A stretch of 64,000 nucleotides of DNA from the NCBI GenBank assembly GCA_041913905.1, contig JAYSEK010000010.1, positions 80,209-144,208 of the forward strand, in the 5' to 3' direction. The notes beneath the pieces were generated by a model. That model ran no database searches. It had not been told where the DNA came from and was given only the letters and a program-made list of their open reading frames with translations. Position numbers and translations under genes: made by a program. The stretch comes from Roseateles_B sp041913905. GTDB lineage: Bacteria > Pseudomonadota > Gammaproteobacteria > Burkholderiales > Burkholderiaceae_C. Positions 53,612 through 62,082 of the stretch are shown one piece after another (position 1 is the stretch's first letter; each line of letters begins with the position of its first letter).

Positions 53612-54355
53612 TCACCCCATGTGCAAGCCACCGTTGCAGGAGAAGTCCGCGCCGGTGGTGAAGCCGGAGTCGTCACCCGCCAGCCAGCCCACGATGGAGC
53701 CGATTTCCTCCGGCGTGCCCAGGCGCTTGACCGGGATGGTGGAAACGATCTTCTCCAGCACCTCCGGCTTGATGGCGCGGACCATGTCGGTGCCGATGTA
53801 GCCCGGGCTCACGGTATTCACCGTCACGCCCTTGGCCGCCAGCTCCTGTGCCAGGGCCATGGTGAAGCCGTGCATGCCGGCCTTGGCGGCGGAGTAGTTG
53901 GTCTGCCCCGCCTGGCCTTTCTCGCCATTGACCGAGCTGATCTGGATGATGCGGCCCCAGCCCTTCTCCACCATGCCCGGCACGACCTGCTTGGTCACGT
54001 TGAACATGGAGTTCAGGTTGGTGTCGATCACGGTCTTCCAATCGTCCGGGGTCATCTTCAGGAACATGCGATCCCGGGTGATGCCGGCGTTGTTGACCAG
54101 CACGTCGACGGAGCCGTGCTCGGCAATGGCCTTGCTGAAGGCCGCCACCGTGGACTCCCAGTCGGCCACGTTGCCGACCGACGCGTAGAAGGTGTAGCCC
54201 TCGGCCTTTTGTTCATCCAGCCATTTCTGGAAGTCGCGGCTGGGACCGCAACCCGCAATGACCTTGTAGCCCATGTCATGAAGCTTGCGGCAGATGGCGG
54301 TCCCAATGCCGCCCATGCCGCCGGTGACGTATGCAACTTTTGGTGTCTGAGTCAT
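53612..54355 (-). CDS. phaB: Acetoacetyl-CoA reductase PhaB
   Basis: A 247-residue short-chain dehydrogenase that reduces acetoacetyl-CoA to (R)-3-hydroxybutyryl-CoA with NADPH. TGGMGGIG cofactor loop, NNAG, catalytic Ser in ISSVNG and YSAAK (Tyr/Lys), plus the substrate region PGYIGTDMV. The GQTNYSAAKAGMHGFTMALAQE block is typical of PhaB. AAGGAG precedes ATG 54355. It is the last gene of phaC-phaA-phaB, separated from phaA by 260 nt with hairpins. Confidence 0.96.
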   Translation of the reverse strand: MTQTPKVAYVTGGMGGIGTAICRKLHDMGYKVIAGCGPSRDFQKWLDEQKAEGYTFYASVGNVADWESTVAAFSKAIAEHGSVDVLVNNAGITRDRMFLKMTPDDWKTVIDTNLNSMFNVTKQVVPGMVEKGWGRIIQISSVNGEKGQAGQTNYSAAKAGMHGFTMALAQELAAKGVTVNTVSPGYIGTDMVRAIKPEVLEKIVSTIPVKRLGTPEEIGSIVGWLAGDDSGFTTGADFSCNGGLHMG

Positions 54356-54488
54356 GTGAATCTCCTTCGCCTCCAAGGCTGTTCAGGGGAGCCCGGTGCC
54401 GGCGCCGCGTCCTACGCGCCATCCGGGCTGCTGTTGTCGTTTCGAAGAAGACGCGCATTGCCGGGCCCTCAGACTCGCCCAGCCCCAT

Positions 54489-54593
54489 GAGGGGGTCAAG
54501 CGGGTTGGCCCTGAGAGCGCCCCCATACCTGCCACTTCGTGCCAGGCCCCCCGAGGGGGTCAAGGAAACTTGGGGCGGCCCGGCGTTTCCTTG
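54489..54593 (-). repeat. Hairpins and a short direct repeat in the phaA-phaB gap
   Basis: GAGGGGGTCAAG occurs twice (54489-54500 and 54553-54564). CAAGGAAAC (54561-54569) pairs perfectly with GTTTCCTTG (54585-54593). The gap between phaA and phaB is long for an operon; these structures could lower or stabilise the phaB message. Resembles dispersed extragenic repeats. Confidence 0.6.
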
Positions 54594-54615
54594 TGAATCC
54601 CTGAATCCCTCCGTT

Positions 54616-55797
54616 TCAGCGCTCCACGCAGAGCGCCACACCCATGCCGCCGCCGATGCACAGCGAGGCGATGCCCTTCCTGGCATCGCGACGCTGCATC
54701 TCGTGCAGCAGGGTCACGAGAATGCGTGCGCCCGAGGCCCCGATGGGATGGCCGAGGGCGATCGCACCGCCGTTGACATTGACCTTGCTCGTATCCCAGC
54801 CCATTTCCTGGTGCACGGCGCAGGCCTGGGCCGCAAAGGCCTCGTTGATCTCCAGCAAGTCCAGATCCTGCGGCGTCCAGCCGGCGCGCTGCAGGGCCTT
54901 GCGGGCGGCCGGCACCGGTCCCATGCCCATGGTGGCCGGATCCAGCCCGGCACTGGCATAGGAGGCGATGCGCGCCAGCGGCTTCAGGCCCAGGGCCTGG
55001 GCCTTGGCGGCGCTCATCAGCAGCAGGCCTGCCGCGCCGTCGTTCAGCCCGGAGGCATTGCCGGCCGTCACCGAGCCTGCCTTGTCGAAGGCCGGCCTGA
55101 GGCCGCCGAGGGCCTCGGCATTGGTCTTGCGGTTGATGAACTCATCGGCATCGAAGACGATGGGATCGCCCTTCTTCTGCGCCAGGCTCACCGGCACGAT
55201 CTCGTCCTTGAAGCGGCCCGCATCCTGCGCGGCGGCTGCCTTTTGCTGCGAAGCCAGGGCCAGGGTGTCCTGGGCCTCGCGGCTGATGCCGTACTGCCGG
55301 GCCACGTTCTCGGCCGTGATGCCCATGTGGTACTGGTTGTAGACGTCCCAGAGGCCGTCCACGATCATGGTGTCGACGAGCTTCCAGTCACCCATGCGCT
55401 GCCCATCGCGCGAGCCCGGCAGCACATGGGGGGCCAGGCTCATGGTCTCCTGGCCGCCGGCAATCACGATCTCGGAGTCGCCATCACGGATGGCTTGCGC
55501 TGCCAGCATCACGGCCTTCAGGCCCGAGCCGCAGACCTTGTTGATGGTCATGGCCGGCACCGCGTGGGGCAGCCCGGCCTTGATCACGGTCTGGCGTGCC
55601 GGGTTCTGCCCAGAGCCGGCGGTCAGCACCTGACCCAGGATCACCTCGCCGATCTGCTCGGGGGCAAGGCCGCTGCGGCGCAGCAGGTCCCGCAGCACGA
55701 CGGCCCCCAGCTCCGGGGCGGGGGTCTTGGACAGGCTGCCGCCGAATTTGCCGATGGCAGTGCGCGCAGCGGCGACGATGACGATCTCGGTGCTCAT
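54616..55797 (-). CDS. phaA: Acetyl-CoA C-acetyltransferase (beta-ketothiolase) PhaA
   Basis: A 393-residue thiolase that condenses two acetyl-CoA to acetoacetyl-CoA. Active-site Cys in INKVCGSGLKAV (near residue 89), His in GGAIALGHPIGASGARIL, and the second Cys in SLCIGGGMGVALCVE. Length and N-terminus (MSTEIVIVAAARTAIGKFGG) are standard. 39 nt after phaC on the same strand. Confidence 0.96.
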   Translation of the reverse strand: MSTEIVIVAAARTAIGKFGGSLSKTPAPELGAVVLRDLLRRSGLAPEQIGEVILGQVLTAGSGQNPARQTVIKAGLPHAVPAMTINKVCGSGLKAVMLAAQAIRDGDSEIVIAGGQETMSLAPHVLPGSRDGQRMGDWKLVDTMIVDGLWDVYNQYHMGITAENVARQYGISREAQDTLALASQQKAAAAQDAGRFKDEIVPVSLAQKKGDPIVFDADEFINRKTNAEALGGLRPAFDKAGSVTAGNASGLNDGAAGLLLMSAAKAQALGLKPLARIASYASAGLDPATMGMGPVPAARKALQRAGWTPQDLDLLEINEAFAAQACAVHQEMGWDTSKVNVNGGAIALGHPIGASGARILVTLLHEMQRRDARKGIASLCIGGGMGVALCVER

Positions 55798-55836
55798 GCA
55801 GGGATCTCCGAAAAGAGTTGAGGGACGGCGCTGGAT

Positions 55837-57582
55837 TCAGGCCTTCTGCTTCACATAGCGGCCCGGCGCCGGCTCGATGGCCTTGTGCTGGCGATTGCCT
55901 GGCGTCTTGGGCGCCGGCTTCATGCCGCCCGCATGGCCGGCCAGCCACTGGGACCAGTCGGTCCACCAGGAGCCGGGATGCTCGACCGCCGCTTCCAGCC
56001 ACTTGCCGGCCTCGGCCGGCAGGGCCGCGGTCTTGCCGGTCCAGTGGCTGCGCTTTTTCTTGGCCGGCGGGTTGATCACGCCGGCGATGTGGCCCGAAGC
56101 GCCCAGCACGAAACGCTTCTTGCCCTTGAAGACCTGGGTGCTGCGGTAGGCCGCATCCCAGGGCACGATGTGGTCCTCGCGCGAGCCGTAGATGTAGACC
56201 GGCGCCTCGATGGCGCCCAGATCCAGGCGCTCGCCGCACACGGTCAGCGCCCCCGGCTGCTTCAGCTCGTTCTGCAGGTAGGTATGGCGCAGGTACCAGC
56301 AGTACATGGGGCCGGGCAGGTTGGTCGAGTCGCCGTTCCAGTACAGCAGGTCGAAGGCCGGCGGCGCCTCGCCCTTGAGATAGTTGCCGACCACGTAGTT
56401 CCAGACCAGGTCATTGGGCCGCAGGAAGCTGAAGGTGGTGGCCAGCTCCTGGCCCTTGAGCAGACCCGGCCCCTTCGGTGCATCGGGGCCGATGCTCATC
56501 TCGCGCATGCGCACCGAGGCCTCGTCGACGAACAGGTCCAGCACGCCGTTGCTGGAGAAGTCGATCAGCGTGGTCAGCAGCGTCACGCTGGCCGCGGGCT
56601 GCTCCCCGCGCGCGGCCAGCACGCCCAGGGCCGTGGCCAGGATGGTGCCGCCCACGCAGAAGCCCAGCGTGTTGATCTTCTTGCTGCCGCTGATGGCCTG
56701 CACCGTGCGGATGGCCTGGATGGCGGCCTGCTCGATGTAGTCATCCCAGGTCCAGTGCACGCAGGATTCATCGGGATTGCGCCAGCTCACCACGAAGGTC
56801 CGGTGCCCTTGCTCGACTGCGTAGCGGATCAGGGAGTTGTCCGGCTGCAGGTCCAGGATGTAGTACTTGTTGATGCAGGGCGGCACCATCAGGAAGGGCA
56901 GCTCATGCACCTCGCGGGTCAGCGGCTTGTACTCGATCAACTGGAAGAAGTCGTTCTCGAAGACCACGTCGCCGGCGGTCGTGGCCACATTGCGACCGAC
57001 CTCGAAGGCCGATTCATCGGTCTGCGAGACATGGCCGCGCTGCATGTCGGCCCACAGCAGCTGCATGCCGCGGGCGATGCTCTCGCCCTGGGTCTTCAGC
57101 GCCAGCTGCTGCGCCTCGGGGTTCAGCGCCAGGAAATTGCTGGGCGCCGAGGCATCGACGAACTGCTGCACGGCGAACTTGATGCGGGCCCGCGTCTTCT
57201 CGTCGCCCTCCACCTGCTCGGCCATGCGCTGCAGGGTCTGGGCATTGAGCAGGTAAAGCTGCGCGGTGAAAGCGGCCACCGGATTGCTGCCCCAGGCTTC
57301 GCTGGAAAACCGGCGGTCCGGCAGCTTGGCGGGTTGAGCGGTCGAGGCCGTAACCGCCTGGTTCCACAGCCCGCTGGCCTGGCTGAGGTAGTCCTTCTGC
57401 AGCGCTGCCCAGCTTTCAACGGGGATCTTCAGGCCGGCGAAGCTCTTCATCGCTTCGCCCATGCCTGCCTGGAATTCGGCCGCCAGGTTCTCGGCCATCT
57501 TGCCGGCGGTCTCCGCGGCGGCGCCCAGGGAAAACGGGTCGGTGGCAGACGCGGCGCTCGCGTCCTTGCTCTTGGAATTCAT
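55837..57582 (-). CDS. phaC: Class I poly(3-hydroxyalkanoate) synthase PhaC
   Basis: A 581-residue polymerase making poly(3-hydroxybutyrate) from hydroxyacyl-CoA on granules. N-terminal regulatory domain about 1-200. The alpha/beta hydrolase domain has the lipase-like box GFCVGG (catalytic Cys), Asp in REDHIVPW and His in GASGHIAGVIN. The family block PPCINKYYILDLQPDNS is present. AAGGAG precedes ATG 57582. First gene of phaC-A-B. A Lys/Arg-rich C-terminus is present. Confidence 0.96.
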   Translation of the reverse strand: MNSKSKDASAASATDPFSLGAAAETAGKMAENLAAEFQAGMGEAMKSFAGLKIPVESWAALQKDYLSQASGLWNQAVTASTAQPAKLPDRRFSSEAWGSNPVAAFTAQLYLLNAQTLQRMAEQVEGDEKTRARIKFAVQQFVDASAPSNFLALNPEAQQLALKTQGESIARGMQLLWADMQRGHVSQTDESAFEVGRNVATTAGDVVFENDFFQLIEYKPLTREVHELPFLMVPPCINKYYILDLQPDNSLIRYAVEQGHRTFVVSWRNPDESCVHWTWDDYIEQAAIQAIRTVQAISGSKKINTLGFCVGGTILATALGVLAARGEQPAASVTLLTTLIDFSSNGVLDLFVDEASVRMREMSIGPDAPKGPGLLKGQELATTFSFLRPNDLVWNYVVGNYLKGEAPPAFDLLYWNGDSTNLPGPMYCWYLRHTYLQNELKQPGALTVCGERLDLGAIEAPVYIYGSREDHIVPWDAAYRSTQVFKGKKRFVLGASGHIAGVINPPAKKKRSHWTGKTAALPAEAGKWLEAAVEHPGSWWTDWSQWLAGHAGGMKPAPKTPGNRQHKAIEPAPGRYVKQKA

Positions 57583-57711
57583 GTGTCTCCTTGCGGAATG
57601 AACGGCGTCCAAGCGACGCCGTCCGTGGCAGCTTCGATACGGGGCGTCCCCCGCTCGCCGGGCATCATCGCAGGCGGCTCAGACCTTGAGCCAATAACCC
57701 CAGCATACCCA

Positions 57712-57727
57712 GGCAAGAAGCTTGCCA
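57712..57727 (-). promoter_or_regulatory. Sigma-54-like or palindromic element upstream of phaC
   Basis: On the minus strand TGGCAAGCTTCTTGCC has GG and GC exactly 10 nt apart, as in sigma-54 promoters, and it is also a near palindrome (GGCAAG/CTTGCC). It lies 130 nt before phaC. A repressor site is an equal possibility. The rest of 57583-57824 shows nothing clear. Confidence 0.35.
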
Positions 57728-57824
57728 CAGCGCGTGTTGTACGCTTGGAAACTTACCTTCTTGTGACGCTCGCGATTCGAGTCGCAATTCGAGCGTTGCC
57801 GAGCCCCGCGGATTCATCGGATTC

Positions 57825-58127
57825 ATGTATCTCATCGCCATTGCCTGGCTGTACGTGGCCCTCATGATGGCCCTGGCCGAAGCCGTCAGCCCCCAGGGCA
57901 GCGTGCTCGGTGCGCTGTTCACCTTCGTGCTCTATGGCGTGGCGCCCATGGGCCTGGTCCTGTATCTCGTCGGCACGCCAGCGCGACGCAAGGCCCGGCG
58001 CCTGGCCGAGGCGCGGTCGGGGGTCGATCAGGCCTTGAGCGACCCAGGCGGCCCGGCTTCAGGCCAGCGTGATGGCAGCCACCATGCGCCCGCTGAGCCG
58101 CTCCCGCCGGTAAGAGAAGAAGCGTGA
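57825..58127 (+). CDS. Small membrane protein, uncharacterised
   Basis: A 100-residue protein with two hydrophobic helices (about residues 2-21 and 27-49), a basic stop (TPARRKARRLAEARSG) and a hydrophilic tail. I do not recognise a family. The 3' end overlaps the convergent pgeF gene by 69 nt. ATG 57825 lacks a good SD. Codon use is like its neighbours. Probably real, but short. Confidence 0.6.
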   Translation: MYLIAIAWLYVALMMALAEAVSPQGSVLGALFTFVLYGVAPMGLVLYLVGTPARRKARRLAEARSGVDQALSDPGGPASGQRDGSHHAPAEPLPPVREEA

Positions 58128-58844
58128 GGGATCGCTGTACGTGCACCAGCGGCCGCCACTGAGGCGCGAGACGCCCAGCGCTCGCAAGCGCAGGGCCGCC
58201 AGCGCCGGCAGATTGGCCCGCCAGCGCGGCTCGCCAGCCGCGTTGGCCTGGTAGCGGAACAGCTGCCCCTGGGCGGCGCCCAGGTCCGCACGGGGTTCGA
58301 CGCCGAAGGCCTGCAGCACGTCCGCGCCAACCTCGAAGGCCTCCGAACCGATGCAGGCTCCCAGCCATGCCTGGATCTCACCGGGCTCGCAGGCCGAGGC
58401 CTCGCACAGCGCCCGCACGGTGTTCTCCAGCACGCCGTCGGCCAGCCCCCGCCATCCCGCATGCGCGCCGCCGACCGCTTTTGGTGCAGCGAAAAGCACC
58501 GGCAGGCAGTCCGCCACCTGGATGGCGCATCCCAGCCCCGGGATGGTGCTGACGCAGGCATCGGCCTTGGGCACCTTGGCCTCGGGCCGCGCCCACTCGG
58601 GCTTGAGCTGCAGAACCTTGCTGCCATGGACCTGGGGCAGGAAGACCAGTGACGCCCCCAGGGCCTCGGCCACCCGGCGGCGGTTCTCCTCGACGGCAGC
58701 CGGCTCGTCCTGCACCGCCGAACCCACGTTCAGGCTGGCATAGGGCCCGGTGCTGACGCCGCCCGCCCGCGTGCTCATCAAGGCCCGGACCTGTGGAGCC
58801 GCCCACTCGGGCCGCAGCCAGTCGGGGTGGGGCGCGACGCTCAT
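58059..58844 (-). CDS. pgeF: Peptidoglycan editing factor PgeF (YfiH/DUF152, purine nucleoside phosphorylase-like)
   Basis: A 261-residue zinc enzyme of the YfiH family. Metal and catalytic motifs: QVHGSKV, ADACVSTIPG, VADCLPVLF (Cys) and GGAHAGWRGLADGV (His). Family members remove misincorporated L-Ser from peptidoglycan precursors or act on purine nucleosides. ATG 58844 overlaps the GST stop (ATGA). It converges with the small membrane gene. Confidence 0.92.
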   Translation of the reverse strand: MSVAPHPDWLRPEWAAPQVRALMSTRAGGVSTGPYASLNVGSAVQDEPAAVEENRRRVAEALGASLVFLPQVHGSKVLQLKPEWARPEAKVPKADACVSTIPGLGCAIQVADCLPVLFAAPKAVGGAHAGWRGLADGVLENTVRALCEASACEPGEIQAWLGACIGSEAFEVGADVLQAFGVEPRADLGAAQGQLFRYQANAAGEPRWRANLPALAALRLRALGVSRLSGGRWCTYSDPSRFFSYRRERLSGRMVAAITLA

Positions 58845-59479
58845 TCAGCGTCCGGGCAGGCCGAAGGCTGGGTCTTGGCGAAGGCGTCCAGCTTCATGCA
58901 GGCCTCGTGAATGCGCATCACGGTCGGTACGTGGTCCAGGCGGGCCTTGAAGCGCTGGGCATTGAACACCTGCGGCACCAGCAGGCAGTCGGCCATGCCC
59001 GGCGTGTCGCCGAAGCAGAAGGTGCCCGCCCTTCCCTCGCCCACCAGGCGGCGCTCGACCACCTCCAGGCCGGTCTCCACCCAGTGGCGGTACCAGCGGT
59101 CCTTGTTTTCCTCGCTGACGCCCAGATCCTGCGTCAGGTAGCGCAGCACGCGCAGGTTGTTGAGCGGATGGATCTCGCAGGCGATGTCCTGGGACAGCGC
59201 CCGGACGTAGGCCCGATCCAGCGGCTCACGCGGCAGCAGCGGCGGCTCGGGGTGGGTCTCGTCCAGGTATTCGATGATGGCCATGGACTGGGTGATGCTG
59301 GCGTCACCGTCGCGCAGCAGCGGCACCAGGCGCGAGGCCGACACGGCGGCATAGGACTCGTTGAACTGTTCGTTCCTGGCCAGGTGCACGCTGCGGTAGT
59401 CATAGCTCAGGCCCTTGAGTGCCAGCGCGATGCGCACGCGGAAGGACGCGGAAGAGCGGAAGTAGTTGAAGAGTTCCAT
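58841..59479 (-). CDS. maiA: Zeta-class glutathione S-transferase / maleylacetoacetate isomerase family
   Basis: A 212-residue GST. The thioredoxin-like N-domain has RSSASFRVRIALALKG and the glutathione-binding TQSMAIIEYLDE; the helical C-domain has FCFGDTPGMADCLLVPQVFNA. The zeta motif SSCS is SSAS here, losing the active-site Cys, so it could be a maleylpyruvate isomerase or other zeta-like GST rather than a true MaiA. No hmgA or fahA is nearby. Confidence 0.82.
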   Translation of the reverse strand: MELFNYFRSSASFRVRIALALKGLSYDYRSVHLARNEQFNESYAAVSASRLVPLLRDGDASITQSMAIIEYLDETHPEPPLLPREPLDRAYVRALSQDIACEIHPLNNLRVLRYLTQDLGVSEENKDRWYRHWVETGLEVVERRLVGEGRAGTFCFGDTPGMADCLLVPQVFNAQRFKARLDHVPTVMRIHEACMKLDAFAKTQPSACPDAE

Positions 59480-59546
59480 GGCGGGTCGGGCGATAGGGTT
59501 GTCGGGTCGGACGATGGCCGGTGCCGGTATGTTGCCACGGGCCCGC

Positions 59547-59552
59547 TACACT
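59547..59552 (+). promoter_or_regulatory. Possible -10 element of the Nudix gene (leaderless-like)
   Basis: TACACT ends 6 nt before ATG 59559 and the following GGATC matches the text before selO. No SD lies in between. Confidence 0.35.
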
Positions 59553-59558
59553 GGATCG

Positions 59559-60107
59559 ATGTTCCTCACCCGACGCTTCAAGCATTGCCCCAGTTGCGGC
59601 GGCCAGATCCGCTACCAGGTGCCCGCGGACGACAACCGCGAGCGGGCCACCTGCACCGTCTGCAGCGCCGTCCACTACGAAAATCCGCTCAATGTGGTGG
59701 GCACCCTGCCCGTCTGGCAGGATCAGGTGCTGCTGTGCAAACGGGCCATCGAGCCCCGCTACGGCAAATGGACGCTGCCGGCCGGCTTCATGGAACTGGG
59801 CGAAACCACCGCTGAGGGCGCGCTGCGCGAGACGGACGAGGAGGCCGGCGCCCGCATCGAGCTGCAGGAGCTCTACTGCGTGCACAACGTGGTGCAGGCC
59901 GGCCAGGTCCATTTCTTCTACCGGGCCCGGCTGCTGGACGTCGACTTCAATCCCGGGCCCGAGAGCCTGGAAGCACGGCTCTTCCGCGAAGAGGAGATCC
60001 CCTGGGACGAACTCGCCTTCCGCACGGTGCGCGAGACCCTGCAGCGCTTCTTCGAGGACAGGCGCCGCGGCCAGGGCTTCGGCCTGCACAGCGCCGACAT
60101 TCGCTGA
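59559..60107 (+). CDS. Nudix hydrolase with N-terminal zinc ribbon
   Basis: A 182-residue protein. N-terminal zinc ribbon with CPSC and CTVC (residues 10-35), then the Nudix box GFMELGETTAEGALRETDEEAG, matching Gx5Ex7REUxEExGU. The NudC/ADP-ribose-type arrangement suggests NAD(H), ADP-ribose or RNA-cap hydrolysis; it is shorter than NudC, so the substrate is open. Upstream in-frame codons to 59466 exist but overlap the divergent GST gene. Confidence 0.88.
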   Translation: MFLTRRFKHCPSCGGQIRYQVPADDNRERATCTVCSAVHYENPLNVVGTLPVWQDQVLLCKRAIEPRYGKWTLPAGFMELGETTAEGALRETDEEAGARIELQELYCVHNVVQAGQVHFFYRARLLDVDFNPGPESLEARLFREEEIPWDELAFRTVRETLQRFFEDRRRGQGFGLHSADIR

Positions 60108-60131
60108 GGGGACCGGGCCTGCCGGCGCCGC

Positions 60132-62054
60132 TCAGGGCTTGATCATCTGCGCCGTGGCCCAGGGGCCGGTGATGCCATCGACCTCGATGTCCCACAGCGC
60201 CTGGGCATCCAGGCCGTCGGCGACGCCTTCGGCATAGACCTTCAGCGCCAGGCTGCGCAGCATGATGACCAGCCCGCGCACAAAGGCCGCCCGCGCGGCA
60301 TCGCCCGAAATCCCGCTGACCACTGCGGCGTCCAGCTTCACATAGTCCAGGCCAGCCTGGTAGAGGCGCTCGACCTGGGCCAGGCCGGCGCCCGCATGCT
60401 CCAGGCCCAGGGCCACACCCAGGGGCCGGACCTGCCGCCCCAGCTCGTGCAGCAGCTCGAAGTGCATCAGCGCTGCAGACTCGCCCAGCTCCAGCCCAAG
60501 CCGCCTGGCCGACTGCGGAGACTGGAAGACCAGCTCGCGCAAGCGCGCCACGAAACCACCCTCCTGCAGCGAAGCCGGTGCCAGGTTGACGCAGCGCGGC
60601 TGGCCGTCATCGGCGATGGCCGACAGGGCCAGCTGCACGGCGCGCAGGTCGGCCTCGGCGCTGAGCTTGCTGCGCAGGGCCAGGGGCAGCCAACGAGCCG
60701 CCTGCAGGAACTCCCCCTGCGGCAGCAGCTGCAGCTGCAGCGGACATTCCCAGTGCAGCAGCAGGCCCTGGCGGTCCATCACCGGGAAGGGCTGCAGCCG
60801 CGCGCGGCCGGCGTCCAGGCAGTCGCTGATCTGCTGGCGCCAGACACGCTCGCCCTGCGCCGGCTGGTCCTCGTCGGCGACCCGCTGGAAAGCGAGGCAG
60901 ACACCGCCGCCCTGCTCGGCGCGGGTGAGCACGGCGTCGGCCTCCGCGAACCACTGAGACAGCGGCCGGCTGCGCGCCATGTCGATGGCCGCCAGCGCCA
61001 GGTGCACGCCGCCGTCGCGGCCATGCAAGGCCGAACGCAGCGCCTCGGCCAGCGCCTGGGCCGTGTCCTCGGCCACGTCCGGCGCGGGCAGCCACAAGGC
61101 CAGGTCCGATCCATTGAGACGGCCCGCCAGGCAGCCGCGCACGCGGTCCGGATAGGCTTTCACGGCGCGGGCGATGGCCTGGATCAGCTGGTCCACCTGC
61201 TGGTGCCCCAGTCGCTGGTTGAGCTCGGCCAGCCCGCACAGGCGCAGCAGGATGAAGCCCCCACGCACCGGGCCGTCGTCGCGATTCAGCGCCGAGTCGA
61301 ACTCGGCCAGGAACTGCTTGCGCTGGGTCAAGCCCGTCAGAGCGTCGCAATAGGCCTGCTGCTGCAGCACCTGCAGTTGCTCGGCCTGCGCCTCGAACAG
61401 CGAGCGGATCTTCGCAACCATGGTGTTCAGCGCGCCGGTCAGCCGCGCGAGTTCTGGCACGCGCGCCTCCTGGATGGTCATGAACTGCCCCTGGACCAGG
61501 GCATTGGCCTGCTGCACGGCGGCATCCAGCGGCTCGCGGATGCGGCGCAGGCCCAGCGCGGCCAGGCCCACCGCGACGGCCCCCACGGCGGCCAGCCAGC
61601 CGCAGACGCGCAGGAAGCTCTGCCACAGGGTCTCATGGGCATAGCCGCTCTGGCTCAGCACCTCCACGCTGCCCAGCGACTGCCAGCCATTGGAGACCTG
61701 GGCCACGCCGGGCTGCACCTGCAACGGCAACCAGGCCTTGAACCATCCTGGCGCCCGCCCCGCGGACTCGGAGGCCTGCTTCTCGAAGGCCACGCTGCCA
61801 TCGGCCCGCATCCAGCGCAAGGATTGATAAGCCCCGGTATCGAACTGGGCCGACGCCAGCAGGCTCATCAGGCTTTCATCACCATGCTGCTGCGACAGGG
61901 CCAGCGCCAGGGCGCTTGCGTTGTCCTCGTTCTTCAGTTGCAGCTGGGTCTGCAGCACCTGGCGGACCGAGCCGGCGGATACCGCCACACTGGCCAACAA
62001 GGCCAGCAGCAGCACCGCGAGCAGCAAGGCCGCGACTTGACGCATCAAAGACAT
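60132..62054 (-). CDS. lapD: LapD-like inner-membrane c-di-GMP receptor (degenerate GGDEF-EAL)
   Basis: A 640-residue receptor. Membrane helix 1-25, periplasmic LapD/MoxY-type output domain about 30-145, second helix about 148-170, HAMP and coiled coil to about 240, degenerate GGDEF (NGSDL in place of GGDEF) and degenerate EAL (WECPL). The C-terminal AEGVADGLDAQ block is retained. In known systems LapD binds c-di-GMP and holds the protease LapG. I chose ATG 62054; lapG ends 28 nt upstream on the same strand. Confidence 0.88.
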   Translation of the reverse strand: MSLMRQVAALLLAVLLLALLASVAVSAGSVRQVLQTQLQLKNEDNASALALALSQQHGDESLMSLLASAQFDTGAYQSLRWMRADGSVAFEKQASESAGRAPGWFKAWLPLQVQPGVAQVSNGWQSLGSVEVLSQSGYAHETLWQSFLRVCGWLAAVGAVAVGLAALGLRRIREPLDAAVQQANALVQGQFMTIQEARVPELARLTGALNTMVAKIRSLFEAQAEQLQVLQQQAYCDALTGLTQRKQFLAEFDSALNRDDGPVRGGFILLRLCGLAELNQRLGHQQVDQLIQAIARAVKAYPDRVRGCLAGRLNGSDLALWLPAPDVAEDTAQALAEALRSALHGRDGGVHLALAAIDMARSRPLSQWFAEADAVLTRAEQGGGVCLAFQRVADEDQPAQGERVWRQQISDCLDAGRARLQPFPVMDRQGLLLHWECPLQLQLLPQGEFLQAARWLPLALRSKLSAEADLRAVQLALSAIADDGQPRCVNLAPASLQEGGFVARLRELVFQSPQSARRLGLELGESAALMHFELLHELGRQVRPLGVALGLEHAGAGLAQVERLYQAGLDYVKLDAAVVSGISGDAARAAFVRGLVIMLRSLALKVYAEGVADGLDAQALWDIEVDGITGPWATAQMIKP

Positions 62055-62082
62055 GGTGTGTGATTCCCCTCGGCGATATTCA

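Noticed and set aside
53141..53801. Small ORFs inside the inverted-repeat region
   Set aside because: The same peptide text appears from both arms because the DNA is an inverted repeat; there is no SD or family resemblance.
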